Below, piece after piece: positions 7,080-13,160 of a stretch of DNA of 13,160 bases. The notes under the pieces were generated by a model that was not told the origin of the DNA, searched no databases, and saw only the letters and a list, made by a program, of their open reading frames with translations. Location of the stretch: the NCBI GenBank assembly GCA_026994125.1, contig JALWRJ010000440.1, forward strand, positions 1 through 13,160. Reading direction: 5' to 3'. The first letter of the stretch is position 1. Each line of letters opens with the position of its first letter. The translations under genes and the position numbers were made by a program. This DNA comes from Cyclobacteriaceae bacterium (GTDB lineage: Bacteria > Bacteroidota > Bacteroidia > Cytophagales > Cyclobacteriaceae).

Positions 7080-7709
7080 ATGCATATAGCAGTAGCAGGA
7101 AATATTGGTAGTGGCAAAACCACCCTTTGCGAAATGTTGGGTAAGCATTATGGATGGCAAACCGAATTTGAATCGGTAGATAATAATCCGTACCTGGCCG
7201 ATTTTTACGAGGATATGAGCCGTTGGGCTTTTCATTTACAAATTTATTTTTTGAATAGCCGTTTTAACCAGGTAAATGCGATTAAAGCAGCCGAGAAAAC
7301 AGTGATTCAAGATCGAACCATTTACGAAGATGCCTATATTTTTGCTAAAAATTTGCATGCTTCGGGGCATATTAACGACCGCGATTACGAGAGCTACTTA
7401 AATATTTTTAACTCTATGATAGGCTTTGTTGAGCCTCCGGATTTACTGATTTATTTGCGTGCCGATATACCCAAGTTGGTGTACCAGATTCAAAAGCGGG
7501 GGCGCGACTATGAAGACGCTATTCAATTAGAGTACCTTAAAAACCTAAACACCCACTACGAGGATTGGCTTACCAACTACACCTTGGGTAAATTGCTTAT
7601 TATTGATGTAAATAATATGGATTTTGTAGCCAATGTAGATGATTTTGCTGAAATAGTAGGTAAGATTGATGTTGAGCTATTTGGCCTGTTTAGCGAACCT
7701 TTAGCGTAG
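7080..7709 (+). CDS. Deoxynucleoside kinase (dCK/dGK-like)
   Basis: This enzyme phosphorylates deoxynucleosides to monophosphates in the salvage of DNA precursors, in the cytoplasm. The 209-residue product has the P-loop GNIGSGKT at 7-14, the substrate-binding block ESVDNNPYLADFYED at 31-45, the catalytic/sensor block DRTIYED at 78-84 and the arginine-rich lid KRGRDYED at 139-146. These are the standard motifs of the dCK/dGK/TK2 superfamily. Motifs alone do not settle whether purine or pyrimidine deoxynucleosides are preferred; Bacteroidota members are often annotated as deoxyadenosine or deoxyguanosine kinase. It stands alone behind its own promoter, divergent from cvfB. The 5' half of the gap after it is the left edge of a more AT-rich island. 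Confidence 0.93.
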   Translation: MHIAVAGNIGSGKTTLCEMLGKHYGWQTEFESVDNNPYLADFYEDMSRWAFHLQIYFLNSRFNQVNAIKAAEKTVIQDRTIYEDAYIFAKNLHASGHINDRDYESYLNIFNSMIGFVEPPDLLIYLRADIPKLVYQIQKRGRDYEDAIQLEYLKNLNTHYEDWLTNYTLGKLLIIDVNNMDFVANVDDFAEIVGKIDVELFGLFSEPLA

Positions 7710-7752
7710 AAAAGGTGTGGTTATTACGAAATTGTAGCTCATTTAAGAAAAG

Positions 7753-7788
7753 AATACGGCTCAAAAATACAAAATATTGAGCCGTATT
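7753..7788. promoter_or_regulatory. Perfect 12-bp inverted repeat: operator candidate for the Fic gene
   Basis: AATACGGCTCAA (7753-7764) and TTGAGCCGTATT (7777-7788) are perfect complements around a 12-base loop. The right arm ends four bases before a perfect -7 box (7792-7799), so a protein bound here would cover the promoter spacer. The downstream gene encodes a Fic protein with its own winged-helix domain, a natural autorepressor. The hairpin could also stop transcription from the kinase gene, but no T-run follows it. Confidence 0.6.
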
Positions 7789-7791
7789 TAC

Positions 7792-7799
7792 TATCTTTG
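7792..7799 (+). promoter_or_regulatory. -7 box of the Fic gene promoter
   Basis: TATCTTTG matches TAnnTTTG perfectly, placing the start of transcription near 7806, about 11 bases before the ATG at 7817. No TTG is present at the usual -33 distance; the loop of the adjacent inverted repeat occupies that place. The promoter may be weak or repressed at rest. Confidence 0.5.
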
Positions 7800-7816
7800 T
7801 GAGCTAAATATATGCT

Positions 7817-8851
7817 ATGGAAATAGAAAATTTAATATTAGAATTCTTAAAGCAAAATCCTGAAAGTTCTTCTGTTGAAATTCAAACAGGAATATCTGAT
7901 AAAAAGAGTATTGCCACAATAAAAAGGATTTTATCTAAACTTTTAGCAAAAAGGTTAATATCGTCAACAGGAAAAGGGAAAGCGACAAAATATAAATTAT
8001 CACCATATTATAATTTGTTTTGTGAAATTGATATTCAAGATTATTACAAAAAAGAGATAGATGAAAGAACAATAATTGAGCATTTCAATTTTTCATTATT
8101 AACGGAAATTTTTCCAACAACAAATTTATTCACAGAAGATGAATTAAATCTGTTAACCGGTTTACAAAAAGAGTTTGAGAAAAACATAACTGAATTAAGT
8201 GAATTTGAAATAAAAAAAGAATTTGAACGGTTAGCTATTGATTTAAGCTGGAAATCTTCACAAATAGAAGGGAATACTTACTCGCTATTGGAAACAGAAA
8301 GGCTCTTAAAGGAAAAAGAAACTGCGGCAGGGAAATCAAAAGAAGAAGCTGTAATGCTACTTAACCATAAGGAAGCTATTGATTTTATAATTGAAAATCC
8401 TGATTATTTATTTCCTCTATCTATATCTAAAATTGAAGATATTCATAGTATCTTAACAAAAGAACTTGCCGTTGACAGAAATATAAGAAAAAGAAGAGTT
8501 GGTATTTCAGGCACCAATTATCGCCCAATAGATAATGAATTTCAAATTAAAGAAGCGTTGTCCTTAACTTGCGATTTGATAAATAAAAAAGAAAATGTTT
8601 TTGAACAGGCTCTTCTTGCTCTAATTCTTCTCTCATACATTCAGCCTTTTGTTGACGGAAATAAGAGAACGGCAAGAATTGTAAGTAATGCAATTTTGAT
8701 AAATCATAAATATTGCCCTATCTCCTTCAGAACGGTTGATAGTGTTGATTACAAGAAAGCTATGTTATTGTTCTACGAGCAGAATAATATTACAATTTTT
8801 AAAAGAGTATTTGTTGAACAATATGAATTTGCAGTAAAAACATATTTTTAG
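7817..8851 (+). CDS. Winged-helix Fic-fold protein with Gln in place of the catalytic His
   Basis: Fic enzymes usually transfer AMP to a protein hydroxyl. This 344-residue protein opens with a winged-helix domain (about 1-66; recognition helix near KKSIATIKRILSKLL, then the wing TGKGKATKYKL). The inhibitory-helix motif [S/T]xxxE[G/N] appears as SSQIEG (147-152), so autoinhibition sits N-terminal to the core. The flap is near 229-239 (GISGTNYRPID). The Fic loop reads QPFVDGNKRTAR at 276-287: all anion-binding residues are kept, but the first position, normally the catalytic His, is Gln (codon CAG). Classical AMPylation should be impaired. Codons are AT-rich compared with neighbours, suggesting transfer. 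The gene stands alone behind an operator-like repeat; it may be an autoregulated DNA-binding switch or use altered chemistry. Confidence 0.9.
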   Translation: MEIENLILEFLKQNPESSSVEIQTGISDKKSIATIKRILSKLLAKRLISSTGKGKATKYKLSPYYNLFCEIDIQDYYKKEIDERTIIEHFNFSLLTEIFPTTNLFTEDELNLLTGLQKEFEKNITELSEFEIKKEFERLAIDLSWKSSQIEGNTYSLLETERLLKEKETAAGKSKEEAVMLLNHKEAIDFIIENPDYLFPLSISKIEDIHSILTKELAVDRNIRKRRVGISGTNYRPIDNEFQIKEALSLTCDLINKKENVFEQALLALILLSYIQPFVDGNKRTARIVSNAILINHKYCPISFRTVDSVDYKKAMLLFYEQNNITIFKRVFVEQYEFAVKTYF

Positions 8852-8864
8852 AAGAAAGAAAAAC

Positions 8865-8987
8865 GAGCTACAACAATAGGCATTGGGCGAGTGATAAATA
8901 ATAGAAACATTATGAGTACAAATAAACGGTATGGTAGATTGAAAGTTAGGTGTTTCAAAACGCCCAACGCTTCATACACAAACCGTT
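8865..8987. repeat. Structured spacer with inverted repeats between the Fic and small-peptide genes
   Basis: GAGCTACAA (8865-8873) is the exact reverse complement of TTGTAGCTC (7732-7740) left of the Fic gene. GCATTGGGCG (8880-8889) and CGCCCAACGC (8961-8970) form a 10-bp inverted repeat with one mismatch, and AACGGT (8925-8930) pairs with ACCGTT (8982-8987). No open frame of note is present. The GTTGGGC-like ends recall integron attC cores, but their order on the strand is wrong for a standard site. It may be a recombination remnant or dispersed repeat. Confidence 0.4.
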
Positions 8988-9047
8988 CAATGGAACAGCC
9001 ATCCCTACTGTAAAACACACAATAGTGTTTATTCGTATAAGTATTTA

Positions 9048-9076
9048 AAGGATATCAAATTTTTTTGCTATCCTTG
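9048..9076 (+). promoter_or_regulatory. Promoter with overlapping 7-bp inverted repeat for the small-peptide/ART-like operon
   Basis: AAGGATA (9048-9054) and TATCCTT (9069-9075) are perfect inverted arms, 14 bases apart. The right arm lies inside TATCCTTG (9069-9076), one mismatch from TAnnTTTG. Transcription would begin near 9083, with about 15 bases before the ATG at 9098. A second, weaker dyad AAACAC/GTGTTT (9013-9018, 9025-9030) lies upstream. This is the arrangement expected of an autoregulated toxin-antitoxin operon; no binding protein is proven. Confidence 0.45.
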
Positions 9077-9097
9077 TAAACCGAAATTATAAAGACG

Positions 9098-9271
9098 ATG
9101 GAAGAAAAGCAAATAAAACTACTAAAAGCACTTGCAAAAAAGATTCAGTCTGAAAAGAAAGAAAGAACGATGGTTGTTGCTTCGCTTCAATCTGCAAAAA
9201 TTCTTACTAAAGGAGAAAACTTTACGGGACACTTGAAAAATCTAGATAAAGTTTTTGCAGGAGCTGAATAA
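9098..9271 (+). CDS. 57-residue peptide, putative antitoxin or partner of the ART-like protein
   Basis: This short gene encodes a charged, mostly helical peptide: a Lys/Glu-rich N-terminal half (MEEKQIKLLKALAKKIQSEK), then MVVASLQSAKILTKGENFTG and a short C-terminal helix ending GAE. There is no signal peptide or membrane segment. The stop codon TAA overlaps the ATG of the next gene by one base (TAATG), implying coupled translation and equal dosage, as in many toxin-antitoxin pairs where the antitoxin comes first. A promoter with an inverted repeat lies just upstream. I recognise no named family. The partner role is inference from size, order and overlap; it could instead be a cofactor or regulatory subunit. 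Confidence 0.7.
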   Translation: MEEKQIKLLKALAKKIQSEKKERTMVVASLQSAKILTKGENFTGHLKNLDKVFAGAE

Positions 9272-9903
9272 TGTATCAAAAAAGGCCAAATTTAACTATT
9301 GGGTTTCATGGATGCGAGCTTTCTGTAAGGGATGATTTAGTTAAGAACCCTGACAGAGTAAAAAAGAGTCAAGAAAAATTTGATTGGTTGGGTCATGGGT
9401 TCTATGTTTGGGAAAATAATTACTCTAGAGCACTAAAATGGGCAGAAGATAAACAAAAAAGAGATAAGATAACAACCCCTTCTGTCATTGGAGTCTTATA
9501 TCAGCTTGAATATTGTCTAGGTTTTACGGACTCTGAATTTATCGAATTACTTCCAGTATATTATGAACTAATGAAGTCCGACTTATCTTTAGCGAATAAG
9601 AAAATCCCAGTAAATAAAGACTTCCCAAAAGACCAGCATCATGATCTTGTTATACGTGAACTAGACTGTGCAGTAATTGAATATATGCACCAAAAAATTA
9701 GTGAGCAAATAAAATTGGATATTGCTAAAAAAGAATATAGTGAATTAAAGCATTTCGATACAGTACGAGGAATTTTTACAGAGGGTGGTTCAATCTTTGA
9801 AGGAGCAGGCATACAATCGAAAAACCATATTCAAGTATGCATAAGAAATCTTAATTGCATCAAAGGTTTCTTTATTCCACGAAAAGAAACTAGATTTCCG
9901 TAA
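9271..9903 (+). CDS. ADP-ribosyltransferase-like protein of unknown function, putative toxin
   Basis: The 210-residue product has features reminiscent of PARP-like ADP-ribosyltransferases. Near the start is a beta strand ending in GFHG (His13), followed by WLGHGFYVWENNYSRALKWA at 39-58 (Tyr45), which resembles the second-strand Tyr and following helix of the H-Y-E class. The C-terminal part, IFEGAGIQSKNHIQVCIRN (about 176-194), could be the last catalytic strand, but the usual Glu is not obvious there; nearby Glu178, His187 or Gln189 are candidates. No signal peptide or membrane segment. I believe the GFHG...WLGxGxYxWE...RAxxWA pattern belongs to a widespread uncharacterised family, but cannot search. 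It is coupled to a 57-aa upstream peptide, and codons are AT-rich. Function as a toxin modifying NAD-dependent targets is inference. Confidence 0.75.
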   Translation: MYQKRPNLTIGFHGCELSVRDDLVKNPDRVKKSQEKFDWLGHGFYVWENNYSRALKWAEDKQKRDKITTPSVIGVLYQLEYCLGFTDSEFIELLPVYYELMKSDLSLANKKIPVNKDFPKDQHHDLVIRELDCAVIEYMHQKISEQIKLDIAKKEYSELKHFDTVRGIFTEGGSIFEGAGIQSKNHIQVCIRNLNCIKGFFIPRKETRFP

Positions 9904-10113
9904 GGCTAGCTTACAACAATCGCTTTGCAGGTATACCGGCAGTAAAGTATGCTGATAATTTTATCTATAAACATTAACTTTAGCTTTCCAGGGACACCTC
10001 AAAACTTGATCCGTTAGGGTGTAAGGCAAAAACCGAGATGAATTCGATGAAAATATTAAACTTGCAGCAATGCATGCAAATATGCGTACAGGTTCATAGC
10101 CACAGCCTCATGT
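9904..10113. other. Gene-free stretch right of the island
   Basis: No convincing gene is seen in these 210 bases. Just after the ART-like stop codon, AGCTTACAACAAT (9908-9920) repeats almost exactly the AGCTACAACAAT found 14 bases after the Fic stop (8866-8877). A GGTATACC palindrome lies near 9932-9939. No transposase remnant is recognisable. Confidence 0.4.
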
Positions 10114-10245
10114 TTAAGGGTGTTGTTCTACTTTGTGTTTTTGCCAGGGAGCCGTAGTGCGTTGACTAACATCGTAGGCAAACCATAGCATTAGCAACAT
10201 AAAAATAATAAATGCCAGTACAAATATTTTTTTAGATTTGTTCAT
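10114..10245 (-). CDS. 43-residue single-pass membrane protein
   Basis: Read leftward from the ATG at 10245, the frame encodes 43 residues: a basic start (MNKSKK), a hydrophobic membrane segment at about 7-24 rich in Phe, Ile, Leu and Met, and a polar tail beginning FAYDVSQRTTAPWQK. The N-in orientation is predicted from the positive-inside rule. The YDxSxRTT-type tail after a single helix is a pattern I associate with small conserved proteins of Bacteroidota, but their function is unknown to me. It lies 36 bases after the M28 peptidase gene on the same strand, so the two probably share an mRNA. Too short for default gene finders, it is supported by composition and sequence pattern. Confidence 0.7.
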   Translation of the reverse strand: MNKSKKIFVLAFIIFMLLMLWFAYDVSQRTTAPWQKHKVEQHP

Positions 10246-10281
10246 GGGGTTTCTTATTAGTTAAGCAAAGTACACGTTAGT

Positions 10282-11574
10282 TTAATCTACCTCGGCCGGG
10301 TTTACCCGGGTAGGGGTTTGCCGGCCATCCACTATGCCTTGCGAGCCCACCGCAATGGCTTTTATAGTGTTGGTTATATTGGTAATGTCCAGGGTGCTAA
10401 CTTCATCGCTTATCTGGTGATAGTCCTTATCAATATCTATTTGGGTAGTACTTATACTATGAGCCGGCACCCCCAACCGAGCCAGGGTGGCGTTATCCGA
10501 GCGGTAAAACAATTGCTGGTCGGGGTAAGGGTCGGCAAAAAACTTAAAATCTATTTGTTGTAAATTTGCCTGTAATATGGAGCCCAGGTTCGATTTATCC
10601 CAGCCTGTCATCCAAGCCGAATTTACCCCTTCCTTCGATTCCTTACCTATCATTTCAATGTTAAGCATGGCCACAATTTCATCGGGGTTTAATTGATTCG
10701 AAAAGTATTTAGAGCCAAACCCGCCTACCTCTTCGGCAGTAAAGGCAGCAAATACCAGGGTGCGTTCCGGCTGGCGCTTGCTTTTAAAATACCGGGCCAG
10801 TTCAATGATAGCCGTTACCCCCGAGGCATCATCGTTTGCCCCATTATAAATGGTGTCATCTATGCTGCGGCTGCTGGTTCCCAGGTGGTCGTAATGTGCC
10901 GAAAACAATACCATTTCGTTGGTTCGTTTCCCAGGAATTACACCTACTACATTGTTTAAACTTACCTTTTTAATTTGCAACGATGCCGCAATATCAAAAT
11001 GGTTAAACGAAGAGCCGCTTTGCAATATAAAAACTTTATGGTTACGTGCCTGGGTGTTGGGGTTAGGCAGAACCAGTTTGGGTTGGCTAAAGTAGCTGCG
11101 GTATTGGTTAAAAATTTGCTTATGTTGCGCATCAATAAAAACGAGGTAATCCTGATTGCCGCTTAATACCTGGCCCATTTTAGCCCTAAAGCTATCGGAG
11201 GCTTTAATGTAAAAAGGGGTAGGGGCATTTTGGGCATTCCAATGGAGCGTATCGCTACCCGGCAATATAAAATAAGCCGATTTTGGCAGTGTTTGGCCTG
11301 CTACCAGCACCCGGCTGTTAGTTACCTGCCTGGAGTGTACTTCAAATGTTTGTTTGTACGAGGTTAAACCGGGCAAATGCCCCAATTTAATGGTGCTAAA
11401 CTCCTTTTCAATAAAAGCTGAAGCCCTGGCGATACCCGGAGTATTAATTTTTCGGCCTTCCATTTTATCAGACGATAAAACAGTAAGTATCCGTTCTACA
11501 TCTTTTTCATTAATCTCATAAATTCTTGTAAATCCGAGGCAAACCAAGGCAACAACTACATACCAAATGCGCAT
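10282..11574 (-). CDS. Exported M28-family zinc aminopeptidase
   Basis: M28 peptidases are di-zinc exopeptidases; Bacteroidota members usually act in the periplasm or outside the cell. The N-terminus (MRIWYVVVALVCLGF) is a short hydrophobic signal or anchor with no good lipobox. A divergent region of about 200 residues follows. The catalytic domain starts near residue 205 with NNVVGVIPGK. Zinc ligands and catalytic residues are in order: His227 and Asp229 (SAHYDHLG), bridging Asp248 (GANDDASG), Glu281/Glu282 (TAEEVGG), Glu307 (NIEMIG, where many members have Asp) and His386 (DYHQISDE). All needed ligands are present, so it should be active. At 430 residues it is of normal length. The following 43-aa membrane protein gene is probably co-transcribed. 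Confidence 0.92.
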   Translation of the reverse strand: MRIWYVVVALVCLGFTRIYEINEKDVERILTVLSSDKMEGRKINTPGIARASAFIEKEFSTIKLGHLPGLTSYKQTFEVHSRQVTNSRVLVAGQTLPKSAYFILPGSDTLHWNAQNAPTPFYIKASDSFRAKMGQVLSGNQDYLVFIDAQHKQIFNQYRSYFSQPKLVLPNPNTQARNHKVFILQSGSSFNHFDIAASLQIKKVSLNNVVGVIPGKRTNEMVLFSAHYDHLGTSSRSIDDTIYNGANDDASGVTAIIELARYFKSKRQPERTLVFAAFTAEEVGGFGSKYFSNQLNPDEIVAMLNIEMIGKESKEGVNSAWMTGWDKSNLGSILQANLQQIDFKFFADPYPDQQLFYRSDNATLARLGVPAHSISTTQIDIDKDYHQISDEVSTLDITNITNTIKAIAVGSQGIVDGRQTPTRVNPAEVD

Positions 11575-11600
11575 ATTATTTGTATTTACGGTTTATTTAG

Positions 11601-11631
11601 TGAAATTAGTATATAATTCTACAGTAAACAA
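11601..11631 (-). promoter_or_regulatory. Possible promoter of the M28 peptidase gene
   Basis: Read leftward, TTG (complement of 11629-11631) is followed after 20 bases by TAATTTCA (complement of 11601-11608), six of eight positions of TAnnTTTG. Transcription would start near 11594, about 20 bases before the ATG at 11574. Spacing is good but the -7 box is imperfect. Confidence 0.35.
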
Positions 11632-11662
11632 CCGTAGCATTAAAAAGGATAAACAAAAGCAA

Positions 11663-12910
11663 ATGGATTTATCAGAAAAAGGATGGTTTACCGAATTGCT
11701 TAAAACCAAGCAGGCGGCACCTGTAAAAGAGGTGGAGGATAAAGATGAATACATTTATAAATCCTTGCAGCCTTCGGGTTTAATGTATGGCCATCCTATT
11801 TTACCAAAAGAATACGTAAAAGAAGACTTTTTGGGTTTAGAGAGCAGTGAAAAATTAAAAATAGTACTGCTGGATGGATTTGTGAAAACGGCCATTTTTC
11901 CGCAAGATGCTGTGGTACCTACCAACCCCGATGAGTATGTTAGCTTTATGGCTAAAGTAATTGTAGAGTTTTACGAGCATGCCTATCCTACCAGCCAAAT
12001 TAAATCCAAAAGTTTTTGGGGTAAAAAACTATCGAACGAAGAAATTGTTGAAAACATCATCAACGATCGCTTAAATACCACCAGGCAAACTACGTTTTGG
12101 GGAGGTTTTTTTAATAGCAGTTTATTGTTTTTGGATGTATTGTTTTTTGGCGAGTGGATTAGTAAGCCCGAAGAAGAGCGAGGTACCTTGATAGAACAGC
12201 GCGATCTTACCCACCAAAAACTATTAGAGGTTATGATAGCCGCTTCGTATGCCGATGGTAAGCTAGACCCCGAAGAAAAAGAACTCTTTGAAGAACTCTT
12301 GGAATCGGTACATTTAACCGAGCCACGCAAATTGCACTTGCTAGCGTTACTCGAAAAAGGTAACACAATAGAAGAGTTAGACGTAAGCGATGTGCAAATG
12401 TGGATACTGCGCAAGTATATGCTTGAACTGGCTATTTTGTTTGTATGGGCCGATAAAATTGTAACCGAAGAAGAACAAACGTTTATAAATGCCCTGGGTG
12501 CCAAGCTAAACTTTAGCAGCGAAGAAATAGAACGCAGCATGGCGGCTATCGAAAGTTTTGTGGTAAGCAACTGGGGTAATGTATCGTTTTTACAAGAAAA
12601 AAATAATTTTAGTGTTATTAGCAGCCAGTTTATTAAGCGTATTACCAAGGTGGTAAACGAAAACAAAAATATGATTTCGCAGGAGATTAAGGAGAGTAAA
12701 GAACTGATGCAATTATTAATAAAATCTACCAAAGAAGACCTGACCCCCGAGGAGCAAATTGTGGTACGTAACCAACTGATAGATATTTTAAAAATACTAC
12801 CCACTTTTGTTATTATTGCCCTACCCGGTAGTTTTTTAACCTTGCCCCTGTTAATGAAAATTCTTCCTGAAAGCGCCTTGCCTAGTGCTTTTCAAAAAAA
12901 AACTAACTAA
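11663..12910 (+). CDS. TerB/LETM1-like protein (LETM1-related, biofilm-associated type)
   Basis: The 415-residue product combines a long N-terminal region, a TerB-like helical module (about 183-300) with two acidic repeats ADGKLDPEEKELF (197-209) and ADKIVTEEEQTFI (263-275), and a C-terminal LETM1-like block, ILPTFVIIALPGSFLTLPLL (378-397) then PESALPSAF (402-410). The latter resembles the membrane-proximal part of eukaryotic LETM1. A hydrophobic stretch near 149-163 may be a membrane or buried helix. The name 'LETM1-related biofilm-associated protein' is used for similar Bacteroidota proteins; the function is not proven. I start at ATG 11663 (MDLSEKGW), as the 32-residue extension to ATG 11567 crosses the divergent M28 start and promoter. 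Confidence 0.8.
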   Translation: MDLSEKGWFTELLKTKQAAPVKEVEDKDEYIYKSLQPSGLMYGHPILPKEYVKEDFLGLESSEKLKIVLLDGFVKTAIFPQDAVVPTNPDEYVSFMAKVIVEFYEHAYPTSQIKSKSFWGKKLSNEEIVENIINDRLNTTRQTTFWGGFFNSSLLFLDVLFFGEWISKPEEERGTLIEQRDLTHQKLLEVMIAASYADGKLDPEEKELFEELLESVHLTEPRKLHLLALLEKGNTIEELDVSDVQMWILRKYMLELAILFVWADKIVTEEEQTFINALGAKLNFSSEEIERSMAAIESFVVSNWGNVSFLQEKNNFSVISSQFIKRITKVVNENKNMISQEIKESKELMQLLIKSTKEDLTPEEQIVVRNQLIDILKILPTFVIIALPGSFLTLPLLMKILPESALPSAFQKKTN

Positions 12911-12919
12911 TTTAGTTAG
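12903..12919. repeat. 17-base palindrome over the stop codon of the TerB/LETM1-like gene
   Basis: CTAACTAA-T-TTAGTTAG is a perfect dyad whose left arm includes the TAA stop codon (12908-12910). There is no following T-run, so it is a poor terminator; it could instead bind a regulator of the next gene, whose ATG is 55 bases away. A second perfect dyad, TTGCA-CT-TGCAA, lies at 12943-12954. Confidence 0.4.
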
Positions 12920-12973
12920 CTCAATTACTTATGGTTTGTAACTTGCACTTGCAAATCTTTTGGTACCTAATAT

Positions 12974-13160
12974 ATGAGCACAACAGCTAGTAAATTATTG
13001 CAAAAAGTAAAGGAAGCCCTGCAACTGCGTACTTCCGATTTTGATCAATATAAAACGTTTTTTAATAATCCCGGTAGCTTTATTACGGCCACTATTGGTG
13101 GGCAACAAGAGTTTGTACCCATTGCCTTGCTATGCAAAAATTATGAGCGCTACCAAACAT
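12974..13160 (+). CDS. Unrecognised protein, N-terminal 62 residues (cut by window edge)
   Basis: From the ATG at 12974 the frame stays open to the window end. The visible part is soluble and mixed in character, with an N-terminal amphipathic helix (SKLLQKVKEALQLRTSDFDQ) followed by NNPGSFITATIGGQQEFVPI and LLCKNYERYQT. There is no signal peptide or membrane segment. I do not recognise the family. It follows the TerB/LETM1-like gene by 63 bases on the same strand, with two dyads in the gap, so it may or may not share its transcript. Codon use resembles the neighbouring core genes, so it is likely real. Confidence 0.65.
   Translation, partial: MSTTASKLLQKVKEALQLRTSDFDQYKTFFNNPGSFITATIGGQQEFVPIALLCKNYERYQT

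Noticed and set aside
7753..7788. Intrinsic terminator for the deoxynucleoside kinase gene
   Set aside because: The hairpin is perfect but is followed by TTACTATC rather than a T-run, and it abuts a -7 box, so an operator is the better reading.
8880..8970. Classical integron attC site
   Set aside because: The GTTGGGC-like and GCCCAAC elements occur in the reverse order to R''...R' of a standard attC, and no partner core sites are found at the expected outer positions; no integrase is present in the window.
10318..10563. Small plus-strand frames inside the M28 peptidase gene
   Set aside because: They are antisense to the zinc-binding domain and show no family features.
11983..12804. 273-codon open frame on the minus strand inside the TerB/LETM1-like gene
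   Set aside because: Its composition (very Ser-, Leu- and Ile-rich) is the complement of the real gene's acidic helices, and it has no motif or promoter.

Overview
The window looks like a chromosomal segment of a member of the Bacteroidota. Moderate-to-low GC, weak or absent Shine-Dalgarno sequences, and several matches to the Bacteroidota promoter (-33 TTG, -7 TAnnTTTG) point that way. So do family types typical of the phylum: a TerB/LETM1-like protein, a CvfB-type S1 protein, a dCK/dGK-like kinase and a short YDVSQRTT-type membrane peptide. I cannot place it below phylum. Both ends cut genes: fdhD on the left and an unrecognised gene on the right.

Left part (1-2795): fhs (formate-tetrahydrofolate ligase) and fdhD (formate dehydrogenase sulfurtransferase) run leftward with a one-base TAATG overlap, forming a formate / one-carbon unit. 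Divergent from them is trmN6, a tRNA1(Val) A37 methyltransferase.

Middle part (2796-7709): a 331-base AT-rich gap ends in a strong -24/-12 (sigma-54) promoter match, 27 bases upstream of glpX (class II fructose-1,6-bisphosphatase). The gene directly after glpX encodes a sigma-54 activator whose N-terminus is a Rossmann-like GxGxxG domain. The simplest reading is a self-contained, metabolite- or redox-sensing switch on gluconeogenesis. Next come an ArsC/Spx-fold protein lacking the catalytic cysteine, a convergent cvfB-type gene that overlaps it by four bases, and a deoxynucleoside kinase with a clear Bacteroidota promoter.

Island (about 7710-9920): base composition shifts visibly toward AT-rich codons. 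Two small defence- or toxin-like units sit here. The first is a winged-helix Fic protein whose motif reads QPFVDGNKR, with Gln in place of the catalytic His; its promoter overlaps a perfect 12-bp inverted repeat. The second is a two-gene operon of a 57-aa peptide coupled by TAATG to a 210-aa ADP-ribosyltransferase-like protein, again with an inverted repeat over the promoter. Short related sequences lie just after each unit, which suggests modular insertion.

Right part (9904-13160): a gene-poor stretch precedes a leftward pair, an exported M28 zinc peptidase followed by a 43-aa single-pass membrane protein. Divergent from these are a TerB/LETM1-like protein and the start of an unrecognised gene.

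The candidates most likely to be new biology are the sigma-54/glpX/Rossmann-activator switch and the Fic plus ART-like island.
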